A DNA stretch of 64,000 nt. It comes from Leptura quadrifasciata. Lineage: Eukaryota > Arthropoda > Insecta > Coleoptera > Cerambycidae. A model generated the notes under the pieces. That model was not told the origin of the DNA. It did not search any database and saw only the letters and a program-made list of their open reading frames with translations. Location of the stretch: assembly GCA_963675555.1 (NCBI GenBank), contig OY776675.1:53919513-53983512 (forward strand), written 5' to 3'. Below are positions 11,771-22,843 of this stretch, piece by piece. Position 1 is the first letter of the stretch. Each line of letters opens with the position of its first letter. A program made the position numbers and the translations under genes.

Positions 11771-12728
11771 AGAATGATTCGCAATACATTTGGCAGCTCC
11801 TCTTGCAGGAATCTCTGATGTCTAACACCATGTAATGTTCTAAGAAATATATAAAATCTGACTGTATATGTGTTTAATATTCCATTGCTTTAAAAACCAT
11901 TTGAACTGATTCTTCGTAACCAACTTGTACTGTCATTATTATGGAAGCTGCTCTCATCGCTCTACCACACATTTCTCAAGTCATTCGGATTATATTATAT
12001 ATTACTGGCAATTCAACAACAAAATGTATGCGACGCTCAGAATCACTAGGTCTTAAATGATGCATATAACGAACTTTATGGGTATGGTAGTTATGTCTCT
12101 TATGATCTGGCTGAGGCAAATTGAGAAAATGTAATTGGAATAATCTTTTGGCTTCAATCATTTCTAGATTCTTTGCAAGTCAAAATAATGTTCAATTTGT
12201 CTAATGTATGCAATCTACTTTCCACATTACTAAATCAGATTTAGGCACTGGTTTATATAATTAACAAAAAGATATATTGGTTAAGCCAGTTTATGAGTCT
12301 CAATTTATTATTTTTTAATGTCAAATAATTTTATAATTAATGGTTTTACAAAAAAAAACCATTCTTACAAAATTATATACTATTTAGTATCGTATCTTCT
12401 ATGCTATGTTTCAACGTATCAGCTGACGAAAAATAATTTTTCACTTCTTCAGCGCCGTCTTTGTATGAAAATTGCGAGGAAAATTGCAAATAAGTTATAA
12501 TTAAAGCTGCCTATTGTGTATAGCGATTATCTTTTATCTACTTTTAATTTCTTTGGGAAATTTTTATTTCGCTTATCTCGAAAACCACTGGTTTTAATGG
12601 AAAAGTGTGAAAAATACTTAGAACTAAACATATAGTCCGGCAGACAATGTTGCAAATTAATAAATCATTTAATAAAGTCAAATTCATATTCCAAATGTTT
12701 CTTCTCACATAGTTGTTTAAAGGTTTGA
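11771..12728. other. AT-rich interval, nothing recognised
   Basis: Only short random frames seen. Confidence 0.4.
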
Positions 12729-14152
12729 GCGTCAGCTGCATGGGTGGTGGAGGAGGTGGCTGAAGAAAATTCGAAACGTAAAAAATAGAAAAATAAAGTC
12801 ATCAAACTTGAAAATTTGTAGAATTTATATTTAAGTAATAAAGATTAGAAAAATAACAGTCAGCTATACTGAAAACGGGGGATTACTCGTCAGCTACACT
12901 TATGAACCGGTAATAAAAAATGAGGGTGCAAATTCATTTTATCAAGCACGAAACTTATGCATCGCATTTGTGACATTTTTTTAATGATAAACAATAAGCT
13001 GTGTATCCCGTGGGAGCAAGACCGTCACAGCTAGGGAGTTATAGGTGACGAGCGGGCATGGCATTTAAGCCTCGAGTAATTTAATTAACTGCTTAATTGA
13101 CGATTCTCCCCCTATTAGATCGTCAGCTGACTATTTGCTTCAGTAAATACAGTGTCTCAAGTAGTAGAAAATTTCAGCCATAATAAAATTGATTTTATTA
13201 TTAATTTATAATTTTAATATTTCTTTAAGCATTTTTTCCATATTAGAATTTCATTAACTGCTTGACTGACTATCTTTCCCCTATTTGATCGTCAGCTGAC
13301 TATTTGTTTCATCAAATACAATATGTAGTAATTATGAAAATTACAGCCATGATAAAATTAATTTTATTATTATTTTACCGCTTCAATATTTCTTATATAT
13401 TATGATGAAAGGTATATTTGTTTTAAAACATTATGAGATATAGGTAAAATAGCAATTGATTAATAATTATTCTGGAGTAGATATTAATTATTTTATATAT
13501 AAATGTTATTAAATAATTATATAATTATGCTCCGAATAGTTAAAAGCAAATGAGAGAGATTTTGGCTCACGCTTCGAAATCTATATACATAAAATAGGGG
13601 AAAGATCGTCAGTCAAGCAGTTAATGAAATTCTAGTATATCAAAAATGCTCAAAAAAACATTAAAATGATAAAATAATAATAAAATCAATTTTATTACTG
13701 CCGAAATTTTCATAATTACTACATGAAACATTATATTTAATGAAACAATTAGTCAGCTGACGATCTGATAGGGTGAAGATCATCAGTTAAACAATTAATT
13801 AAATTAATTGAGGCTTAAATGCCATGCCCGCTCGACACCTATAACCCTCTAGCTGATGATCTTGGCCACACAGGATGCACAGCTGATTATTGTTTTTATC
13901 ATTAAAAAATGTTATAAACACGCTGATTAAGTTTCGTGCTTTATGAAATGAATTTGCACCCTGCAATTATCGGCTCATAAGGATAGCTGACTAATCCTCC
14001 GTTTTCAGTGCAGCTGACTGCTATTTTTCTGATCTTTTTTACTTAAATATAAATTCTACAAATTTTCAAGTTTGATGACATGACTTTATTTTCCTTTTTT
14101 TACATGTTTCGAATTTTCTCACAGCCACTACCAAGACGCCGGCGACTGACGC
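12729..14152. mobile_element. Foldback DNA element with long inverted arms
   Basis: Left arm (about 12729-13310) and right arm (about 13595-14152) are imperfect inverted copies exceeding 500 bp. Both ends read GCGTCAG inward, and both share AGAAAATTCGAAAC just inside. The left arm contains an internal tandem duplication (13075-13240 versus 13247-13400). The palindrome GTCAGCTGAC or close variants recurs in both arms (12731, 12859, 12889, 13122, 13291, 13752, 13985, 14011), as expected of subterminal transposase-binding repeats. There is no transposase frame, so it is non-autonomous. No clear TSD. Confidence 0.8.
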
Positions 14153-14750
14153 TTGTTTCATTTATTATCTATATCTAAACTATCATTTTTTATAAAAATA
14201 GATTTCATAAGAACACTTGCAAAATTGCAACTTGTCTCCCGGACTAATACTTCAATAATACTATACTTCTAATGTTTCTGTCCTCCAAAAAATTTCTGTC
14301 AACTGTCGCGGCACCGGCAGACGTCTTTCTCATTGGCAACAATTGAAAGATATAATAAATTCATCAAAAATATCTAACCAGTGGCTTTTACAGAAAATCT
14401 CTCGCATATCATGTTTTAGATACTTTCTTGAACCGAAAATAAAAGCAGTGTTTTTGTTTTTCGATAGCTTTACTGTTTTTGGTGCGCTGCTGTGTAGTAA
14501 ATCCGTATAAATATTAAATGATCGACGCTGTAGAAAGTAGGACACGAAGTGCAGCTAGGACGGTGACCCGGTCAATATATATATGCCACTATAAAGGTGG
14601 TTGAAAAGGATAACAACCATTGCAAGGCCACAGTGCATCTTGGAATTTACTCAGGCGAGAGCCAGAAATTCCTATATTGTCATTCTAAAAATTCCAAGCA
14701 CCTAAATATTAAGTAAATTCATTCAATTCAGTTATAAGTAAATCTGGCGC
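14153..14750. other. Unassigned interval
   Basis: Contains a 71-codon minus-strand open frame (14330-14545) with no recognisable domain and a GC-richer border at 14140-14340. No gene call. Confidence 0.3.
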
Positions 14751-14764
14751 GGACTGCACGAATA

Positions 14765-16480
14765 TGCAATTTAATAATAATAATAATACATTTATTATTC
14801 ACCATAGATAGATAGATAATTTATTTTCTGTGAGACAATTACATAATTGTGTACACATGTCAAAAAATACAAAAATGTAGAATAGATATATACTACAGAA
14901 AAGTAAAATAAATATATCACGAGGAAAACAGAAAGCGACTAACAATCAGAAATACTTCATAAACATAAAATATACTTATACACACATATACATATATATA
15001 TAAATAAAATAGAAATTAAAACAATTATGGGTACTAGTTTTAAGATGTGCTGAAATACTCAATAAATTCTTGGACTTTATAAAAAACATTTTCTTTCAGA
15101 AAACTTTTAACCTTTATCAAAAACTTTTTATTTTCTAAATTTTTCCATTCATTTGGTAAGAGGTTATATAATTTTACTGATAGATATCTTTAACCTTTAA
15201 TGTTCTTTGATAAGCGGAAATGAGGTGCAATTAAGGGTTTATGTTTGGTATTATAATTAGCCTGAATTTGGTATTCAGATAGATGGTTTAGTGCATAGAC
15301 AATACATTCAAATATGTACTGATTAACAGAAGTAAGTATTACTAGCTGTTTAAATATAAGTCTACAGGTATATTTAGAATTAGTAATACCTAATGGCTCT
15401 CTTCTGCAATTTTAATATTTTGTGGTCATATGGTGATCCCCCCCAAAGTAAGATACCATAGCACATAATACTATGAAAAAGTGCATGATAAGCCATTACG
15501 ATTATATTTCTTTTAAAAAGATTATTGAGGTTTCTTAATAAGTAGATACAGCTTGAAGTTTCTTGGACAAGCAATGAATGTGAGCTTCCCAAGATAGCTT
15601 ACTGTGAAGAGTGAGACCTAAGTATTTTACGGGATCATTATTTTTTATGGAGATAGAAGGGTTTAGATTAAAAATGAGCGTCTGTGTTTTTCCGTCATTC
15701 AACTTTAATCTGATATTGTTGAAGTAGTTCTTAGCTTGAGACTGCATTTCTTCTGATATTTGTACGAGATGTTTTAAATTTTTTTCAACAGATATTAAGG
15801 TGGTGTCATCAGCATATTCAATATGTTTGCAAGACAGATTTAACGATATATCGCTTATATATACTATAAACAAGACTGGTCTCAAAATGGATCCCTGAGG
15901 AACACCATGCTTGAGAGGCTTTAGAGAAGACATATTAGTACTATCACTTACAAATTGATATATGTTTGTGATGTAGCTTTTAATAAAAGATTGTGCAGGT
16001 CCTCTTATACCATAGCTTTCTAATTTTATTAACAATATATCTGTAGAAACACAGTCAAAAGCCTTAGATAAATCTAAATAGGATGTCAGGGTCATATTTC
16101 CATACTCAAACTGGTCAGTAATAAAAGTTATCATGTCCGTTAATGCTTTAATGGTAGACTTTCCTTCCCTATATCCATACTGATTACAATTTAGTAAATT
16201 TTTTCTTTCTAAATATCTCATAAGCCTAACCTTAAATGCTAGCTCTAACAATTTAGACAGGGTAGGAACAATCGAGATTGATCTATAATTTGTTTCAAGA
16301 TTTTCATCACTTTTTTAAAAATTGGAGTGACCTTTGAAATTATAAGACAATCTGGAAATGTACCTTTTTCAAAACAAAGGTTAATTAAATATGTAATATG
16401 CGGTAAAAGTTCTTCCTTGGCCAATTTAATCATGTCACTATTTATCCCAATACAATCAATCAAGTTTATTACAAAATTGT
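14765..16480 (-). mobile_element. LINE with RT, minus strand, frameshifted
   Basis: Reading the minus strand from 16463: VTPIFKK near 16320, then a frameshift near 16310-16245 into NYRSISIVPTLSKLLELAF. Next come the RT blocks DLSKAFDCVSTDILL, GVPQGSILRPVLFIVY (about 15889-15906), IEYADDTTLI (YADD at 15805-15816) and YLGLTLHSKLSWE. After another shift near 15540-15590 the C-terminus reads YGILLWGG and LYNLLPNEWKNL, ending at a stop near 15034. The 3' end is an (ATT)n-like run at 14770-14790. CR1/Jockey-like. The 5' endonuclease part is missing, so it is a truncated dead copy. Confidence 0.9.
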
Positions 16481-16581
16481 TATTTTATTACATATTTATT
16501 TGGCAAATGAAAGGCAGTGAGTTAGGTTAAATAATCAATTCAGCACCTGAAAATTTCTAGTAAACAGAAAATACAAAGAAC

Positions 16582-16594
16582 AGAAGATAATCTA
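16582..16594. repeat. 13-bp TSD, left
   Basis: AGAAGATAATCTA here is repeated exactly at 17647-17659, bracketing the ribozyme-bearing composite. Confidence 0.85.
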
Positions 16595-16784
16595 AACATA
16601 ATATTTTTAGTCGCAAACTCCTCTATAAATCCTTATTTTACTATAAGGAAAGTAACCAGACTGCAACCAAAGTTACAAATCTGGCGCGTTAAGTGTAATA
16701 ATTGCATATTACCATCAAAACGCTAATGCTTCGATTGCAACAAACACCAGCCGAAAGACTGATCCTACTTAAAGGAGCTCCCTT

Positions 16785-16866
16785 GCCAGTCGTCACACAC
16801 CACTTGCAGACTGCAGTTTCGAGCTGTTGGCTCTCGTCAGTGTAAGGTAGGTATGCGACGACCGAC
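16785..16866 (-). ncRNA. Type I hammerhead ribozyme, core intact (copy A)
   Basis: Self-cleaving RNA motif on the minus strand. Core in order: CUGACGA (16840-16834), stem II GAGC-CAACA-GCUC, GAAA (16820-16817), and a minimal self-complementary stem III inside ACUGCAGU. The cleavage triplet is GUC (16811-16809), so cutting is expected between 16809 and 16808. Stem I is formed by CUUACA upstream with UGCAAG downstream (one mismatch), then by GGUCGUC with GACGACUG across an internal loop. All invariant core residues are present. Confidence 0.88.
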
Positions 16867-17345
16867 ATGAGAATCCTTTGACTATAGTACATCCCGGTAT
16901 TTTCACAATAGCGACATGTAAAACAGCCAGCAGGCGCCATCTAGCGGTCCAGTGTCTGTTGCAATCGAAAAATAAATAGCCTGACTTGGCTTAGCATAGT
17001 TCAAATGTGCTTTTAGAGGGCAGAATATTAAACATAATATTTTTATTCGCAAACTCCTCTATAAATCCTTATTTTACTATAAGGAAAGTAACCAGACTGC
17101 AACCAAAGTTACAAATCTGGCGCGTTAAGTGTAATAATTGCATATTACCATCAAAACGCTAATGCTTCGATTATTGTGTTTAATATTCCGCCCTCTAAAA
17201 GCACATTTGAACTATGCTAAGCCAAGTCAGGCTATTTATTTTTCGATTGCAATAGACACTGGACCGCTAGATGGCGCCTGCTGGCTGTTTTACATGTCGC
17301 TATTATGAAAATACCGGGATGTACTATAGTCAAAGGATTCTCATG

Positions 17346-17426
17346 TCGGTCGTCGCATACCTACCTTGCACTGACGAGGGCCAACAGCTCGAAACTGCAG
17401 CCTGCAAGTGGTGTGTGACGACTGGC
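17346..17426 (+). ncRNA. Type I hammerhead ribozyme, cleavage-site mutant (copy B)
   Basis: Plus-strand copy: CUGACGA (17371-17377), stem II GGGC-CAACA-GCUC (one G-U wobble), GAAA (17391-17394), then CUGCAGCC where the other copies have CUGCAGUC. The residue at 17401 is C instead of U. It is the partner of the last A of GAAA in the conserved A15.1-U16.1 pair beside the cleavage nucleotide. Stem I still forms (UUGCA with UGCAA; GUCGUC with GACGAC). Predicted weak or inactive. Confidence 0.85.
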
Positions 17427-17646
17427 AAGGGAGCTCCTTTAAGTAGGATCAGTCTTTCGGCTGGTGTTTGTTGCAATCGAAGCATTAGCGTTTTGATGGT
17501 AATATGCAATTATTACACTTAACGCGCCAGATTTGTAACTTTGGTTGCAGTCTGGTTACTTTCCTTATAGTAAAATAAGGATTTATAGAGGAGTTTGCGA
17601 CTAAAAATATTATGTTTAATATTCCGCTCTCTAAAAGCACATTTGA

Positions 17647-17659
17647 AGAAGATAATCTA
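17647..17659. repeat. 13-bp TSD, right
   Basis: Exact repeat of 16582-16594. Confidence 0.85.
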
Positions 17660-18424
17660 GTTTTTTCCTATTCCACCACAATTTTGGCTTCTATGTATTT
17701 TTTTGAATAACCCACATATAAAACTTAAACTTATAAGATATAAAAGACAAAAGACACTTTAAATTTTTTCATCCTTTTTTCTTCTAACCCACATATGAAG
17801 AAGCTATACCGGTAGATATACCGGGTGTAACAGGATCATGGTATACGCCCCTTTTCTCCTTTAGTTTTGAAGATAATTGATTAAAATTTAGAATATACTA
17901 CATACATAATAAGCGGCACTTTTTGACATACAATTGATATTTTTTCACTTCCGGTTTCGCCGGAAGTGACACTAACCTTCGATTCTTAAATGGAACACCC
18001 TATATATTATTGCATTTTTGAATTCTGCATAATTTTTTGAATCTAACAATCCCAAATAAGTGACGTTTCAAACATCAATTTTTTTTATAATATAATTTTT
18101 AGTTTTTTATTTAAGTGTGCCATGACGGTTCCGATTTCTGTAAGTCTGATAGAACTAGTCTAGCGAGACTATGTCCCCCCTCGCATTATTCCAGGATGCT
18201 GAACAAGAAGGCGGTGATAACGACGGTGACGGTGACACGGGTTTAGCCGATAGCCGAGAGAAGAGGCCTATCCACTGTTTTCTCCCTTCGGGGGTGTTTT
18301 TGGCCTATTGAGGGGTTGGCGGGAGTCTAGGAGGGATCTAAACATCATCATCGTACTCAGCATCCTCGAAAATGAGGGTAACACAGGTTTGGCTGATAGG
18401 AGACGGCGGATACGCGGTTACCCC
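17660..18424. other. Unassigned interval with hairpin and GC-rich patch
   Basis: 17948-17970 is CACTTCCGG-TTTCG-CCGGAAGTG, a perfect 9-bp hairpin followed by AAATGGAACACCCTATATAT. The same arrangement recurs at 34629-34690, so this is part of a dispersed repeat, possibly a DNA-transposon end. 18170-18420 is GC-richer, with two partial repeats (ACACGGGTTTAGCCGATAG and ACACAGGTTTGGCTGATAG); function unknown. Confidence 0.5.
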
Positions 18425-19582
18425 TTATAAGTATTTTATAGAAGAAGTATAAACCTTTTTTAATTTTTCAGTTACGTGCTCCTTAAAACGAAGTTTAAAA
18501 TCAATAAGTAAACCTAAGTCCTTAGAAAAATTACTAAAAGGTATGACATCATTACCTAAGCAGATATTCATGGTACCAGAAGCCACAATTCTTTGATTCT
18601 CAGAGCCAAACATTATAGCACAAGATTTATTAGAATTAATTTTTAAAAGATGATTATTAGACTGCAGAAAGAGTTTATCTAAATCTAAGTTTATTTTATT
18701 ATTTGCATTAACTAAATCAGGAAATTTAAAAGATAAGTATAACTAACTGTCATCTGCGTGAAAATGGTATTTACAAAGATACAGATTAGTACAAAAGTTG
18801 CTTGTGTAGATGGTATAAATCAAGGGCTCTAAAATTCTGCCCTGAAGTACTCCCTGCTATATTTCAGCCAGATTAGATGCCTTATCATCAATTTTAACTG
18901 GTTGAAGTCTCCCTGATAAATAAGGTGCTAAAAGAGTACAAGAACTATTGTCAAAGCCTACAAAGTGTAGTATAGATATTTAAATTTTTTGATTCAACGT
19001 ATCGAAGGCTTTAGAATAATCTAGAAGGACTAATGTACACATTTCATTGTTGTCGAGTGATTTTAAGATATCTGTTATTTCCGCCAAAGCAGTCGAACAA
19101 CTATATCCAGATCTGACTCCTGATTGGTATGCTAGCAATAAATCATATGTGTTTAAATTATTTAGTATTTGCGTTTCTATAATTTTTTCTAGTATTTTAG
19201 ACATTGTAGAAAGAATACTTATGCTATGTAAATGAGAAAGTTCACTTGGCTGATTTACCTTTGATAATGGTAGAACATAAGCATCCTTCCAAGCTTTTGG
19301 GAAATAACTATTTCTAATGAACTCATTTGTAACATGCGTTAAATATACAACTATATAAGTAGAGCAGAGCAGGATTAAGTTAATATTTATATTGTCAGTA
19401 CCAAAGGCTTTCGTTTTTATAATCTGAACAATGTTTAAAACTGTATCTTCAGATATATGTGAAAAAGAATATAAGTTATTAATACCCTCTATAATATTAT
19501 CAGAATAGAACTTCAAAGTCTCAGCTTGCGGTTGCCGGTCATCCTTGGAAGAACTAATAAAATAATTATTTAATGTATTCAC
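18425..19582 (-). mobile_element. LINE RT, minus strand, degenerate (CR1-like)
   Basis: The minus strand from 19582 reads an N-terminal RT region (SEDTVLNIVQIIKTKAFGTD, WKDAYVLPLSKV) and LDYSKAFDTLNQ near 19000. It continues through stops and frame changes with GVLQGRILEPLIYTIY near 18860-18810, HADD (18749-18760) and LGLLIDFKLRFKEHV to about 18425. The HADDxQLYLSF style suits the CR1/L2/Rex side of LINEs. Neither endonuclease nor 3' UTR is identifiable. Confidence 0.85.
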
Positions 19583-19589
19583 ATTTTTA

Positions 19590-20130
19590 AGGTTACAATA
19601 CTTCTTATACTAGTAAATATACTTAGTGTATTCCGAAATATTTAACAACAAATAAATAATATCAAATATTTCATATAGGAATAAGATATTTTTACGAGTT
19701 GGTTCAACTTACGCCAATTAAGAAAAATTATATATAATATGAAATGGTTATATGGAATTGTTGATTGTATAAGAATTCGACAGAGATCCTGAGTTTAATT
19801 TGCCGGGGCGATAAAATATACGGACATTTTACAATTAATTTTATTGCAGAGAGATAGTAATTGCGGAAGTGAAAATAGGGCATTAACACGGTTCAAATCG
19901 AAGAAAGATGAGATGGAATATTTTCAAGATGGACTGCAGTTGATCATTGAAATGAATTATTCATATTAAATTTATTTCTGGAAGCAAATATTCTGAAATA
20001 TTGCCCAGGAGATTGGTATTGTTATAAAACACTGCACTATGTCAAGAAACGTGGGTACCGTTCTTACAAATTTAAAAATATCACGAATTATTTCTTGATG
20101 ATCAAATTCAAAGGATGAAATTCTGAAAAA
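19590..20130. other. AT-rich interval, nothing recognised
   Basis: Begins where the LINE frame ends and may include its 5' linker; no supportable call. Confidence 0.35.
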
Positions 20131-21711
20131 GTGTAATTTATTTATTTATTTATCTGTTACATTTCCAAGTTAAACAATCCAATTGCAGGAAATACATAAT
20201 ATAATTACAAAAATATGTTAGAGTATAAAAATATATTCTATCTAGTAAACAAGACAATAATATAAAAGCAATTACTAGAATACTAAGTGTATAAAATATA
20301 AATAAAAAACAAGGAAAGAGCTGATTACATACAAACAGTCCAATATGAAGGGCAACAGAAACACAATGACCGCTATACCAAATTATGTACTAACAAATTA
20401 AACCAAATTAATATAACCAATAACATGCTTAATATTGTCCACATAAATATCACAGAGTGGCGATATGTTATGTACGTTATTGCACATGACATATATTGGT
20501 GATTTACAAAGTATATTAGTTCGTGTAAAATCCGTATAATAATCATGTTTGGGCGGGACACCGTTCTTGGAATATAGAAATTAAGTTTACTAAGTAACGT
20601 TGGCGAATCAGTGTTATTGTGAATTAGATTGAATATAAATTTTATAGATATTATTCTTCTAGAGACAAAATCCCATATCTATTTAACAGTATAGAATTGT
20701 CGATTCCAGTATTTATGTGCTAAATATTTCAGAAATCTCCTTTTCACATATTAAATACTATTTATTTTTGACATAGAGGGTAATAAATCAAAGATCCATA
20801 TTCCAATTTGCTTCTGACAAATGTAAAATATAGTATTTTGAGGCTATGAATATTATTAAAACATTTAAGTACAATGTGTTCTACTAAAACCGAGCATCTT
20901 AAAAGCATTCGATATTACCTGATATTATTATAAAAGGCATAAATCCTTTAATTCATAGCATCGAGTCAATTCAGTTAAATTAATATTATACGGAAACACA
21001 ATTACATCTTTTTTTCTAGAGTATGATATCACAACACATCTGGAAATATTTAAACATGATTTCTAAAACACCAATCATTAACAGCGGTGATATCATTTTG
21101 CAAAGCTATACCATCTATTGCAGATGAAGCATTGCTAAATATTATAAGATCATCTGCAAACATTAAGTTATTACGCTCAATATTATTGGTCAGGTCATTA
21201 ATGAATATAAGAAAAAGTAGTGTCCTAGATTAGAACCTTGGGGTACTCCAGGTGTTATTTCGTACTGATGTGATCTGAAGGCCTCATATTCAACAAATTG
21301 CTTTGGATTAAATAAATACGATTGAAATAGTTGACGTAGTGAGAGTGAAAATCGTATGTTTTCCAATTTTTCTAGTAACATAAATAAATTTATCTGATCA
21401 AAAGCTTTATTTATATTCATATAAGCTGCATCAACTTGCCCTTGCATATCTAATACTTCAGAGACATATTGAGTGAAGTTAAACAAATTAGTTACAGTTG
21501 ATCCTTTATGCTTTAATTCATGTTGATTAAAGGAAATAAGAGGCCTTACATTATCATATATGTTATAAAAAATCATTTCAAGGAGTTTTGCGAAATTGCA
21601 AAGTACAGAGATCGGCCTATAATTTAGCAAAATACTGGGATCACCTTTTCTAAAATTGGGCAGATTCTGGCTATTTTTCATAGATCTGGGAAATTTGATG
21701 TTTTGAGAATT
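20131..21711 (-). mobile_element. Outer LINE (host of nested insertion), 3' part
   Basis: The minus-strand frame from 21681 reads NLPNFRKGDPSILLNYRPISVLCNFAKLLE, then MNINKAFDQINLFMLLEKL, TPGVPQGSNLG and FADD (21149-21160). The C-terminal block YFTFVRSKLEYGSLIYYP lies near 20830-20770, before an A/T-rich 3' end with a TTTA run at about 20135-20150. The N-terminal RT part lies at 24626-24900, beyond the inserted RTE-like LINE. Stops and shifts follow the FADD motif. Confidence 0.85.
21699..21711. repeat. 13-bp TSD of the nested LINE, left
   Basis: TGTTTTGAGAATT is repeated exactly at 24626-24638. Confidence 0.9.
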
Positions 21712-21811
21712 ATTATTAGCCGTTACTCGAGTCCGAGTATAAAAATGTTACAGTCGATAGATTGTGTACAATAAAAAACAAGTAAAAGGTGTAGTCTATT
21801 GTAATCCCCAT

Positions 21812-22843
21812 TCATCTACGGTGCACACAACTATGGCTATAGAGGCCAATTCGGGAGAGCACATGTCGACCGCAGTCAGGACAAACATAGACCTGGTTAG
21901 GTCTTGGATTCGGCATTCTTGCAGCAACATTTCCTTGATAGCTGGCCACAACCCCTCGCCATTCGGTTCTGTCCGCTGCAAGTTGTTCCCATTGCTCGTC
22001 TGCAATACCGCAGGATTTTAGATTTTCATGGAGAGCGTCTTTGAACCTCTTTCGTTGACCGCCACGCCTTCTTCTACCGCTTAGCAATTCACCATAAAGT
22101 GTACATTTAGGAAGGCGGTTATCATGCATACGATGAATGTGACCTGCCCATCTTAGGCGTGTTCTTGAAATAAGCACCTCAATTGGAAGGCTGTTTGCTC
22201 TCCTGAGTACTTCCACGTTTGATATGTGATGGAACCAACGGATTTTCATCATACTTCTGAGGTGTCTTTGCTGAAAACGTTCTAATTCTTTCACATGACG
22301 ACGGTAAGTGACCCAGCTTTCACATCCATATAGCAGTGTTGGAATGACAACTGCTCTGTAGACAGCCATTTTCGTTGACAAAGCAAGGTCGTGGTTGTCA
22401 AATACTCTTTCTCTAAGTCCCCAGAGTGCTCTAGATGCAGCGTTAATTCTATTGCGAATCTCGCTGTCCATGTTTGCTTTGTCATTAATAACGTTGCCTA
22501 AGTAATTGAACTGATCCACCACTTCAAGAGAATTTCCGTTAAGTGTAATGTAATGTTGATGAGGAGTTGACATAATCTTAGTCTTTCCAATGTTGATTTT
22601 AAGTCCCAAGGAATCATAGCTCTGGGCATACACATCTAAAAGTTCTTGAAGCTCTTCCGGCGTAGAGGCTAAAAGTGCACAGTCATCCGCATACTGGAGA
22701 TCACAAATGAATCGTGTGCGTGTCTTCGTGAAAGCTCTAAAGCGCCCTATATTAAAGAGACCGCCATCAAAACGGTATCTGAGACCTATTCCTCTGACTG
22801 TCAGTTTGTTGTCAACAATAATTGTTAGAGCAGTGGTAAACAA
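21812..22843 (-). pseudogene. RTE-like LINE RT C-terminal half and C-terminal domain
   Basis: 343 codons. RT motif C reads LQYADDCALL (YADD at 22683-22694), followed by thumb/connection blocks LGLKINIGKTKIM, FNYLGNVI and VVIPTLLYGCESW. The C-terminal domain contains LRWAGHIHRM, a basic stretch SGRRRRGGQRKRFKD, and a final zinc-knuckle-like VCPDCGRHVLSRIGLYSHSC (Cys, Cys, His, Cys). It catalyses target-primed reverse transcription in intact relatives. The start used is not a biological start, since the frame begins just after a break. Confidence 0.9.

Larger units (their letters stand above)
16595..17646. mobile_element. Retrozyme-like element, inverted composite (locus 1)
   Basis: The minus-strand half (17172 down to 16595) holds about 1.3 units of a 446-bp repeat. 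The plus-strand half (17173-17646) holds about 1.1 units of 436 bp, so the two halves form a long inverted repeat. Each half carries one hammerhead ribozyme. The whole composite is bracketed by one 13-bp duplication, so it appears to have integrated as a unit. The units are homologous to locus 2 at 53930-54503. No protein is needed to explain the conservation: the 83-codon frames overlapping the ribozymes are a by-product. Twin-priming-like reverse transcription or integration of a hairpin template would give this shape. Confidence 0.85.

Noticed and set aside
16689..16940. An 83-codon frame conserved at 16689-16940 (-) and 17271-17522 (+), with a 77-codon relative at 54143-54376 (+), looks like a small protein family.
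   Set aside because: The frames coincide with the ribozyme-bearing unit. Conservation follows the RNA core and the recent duplication, and the third copy has indels relative to the first two. No protein family is recognisable.
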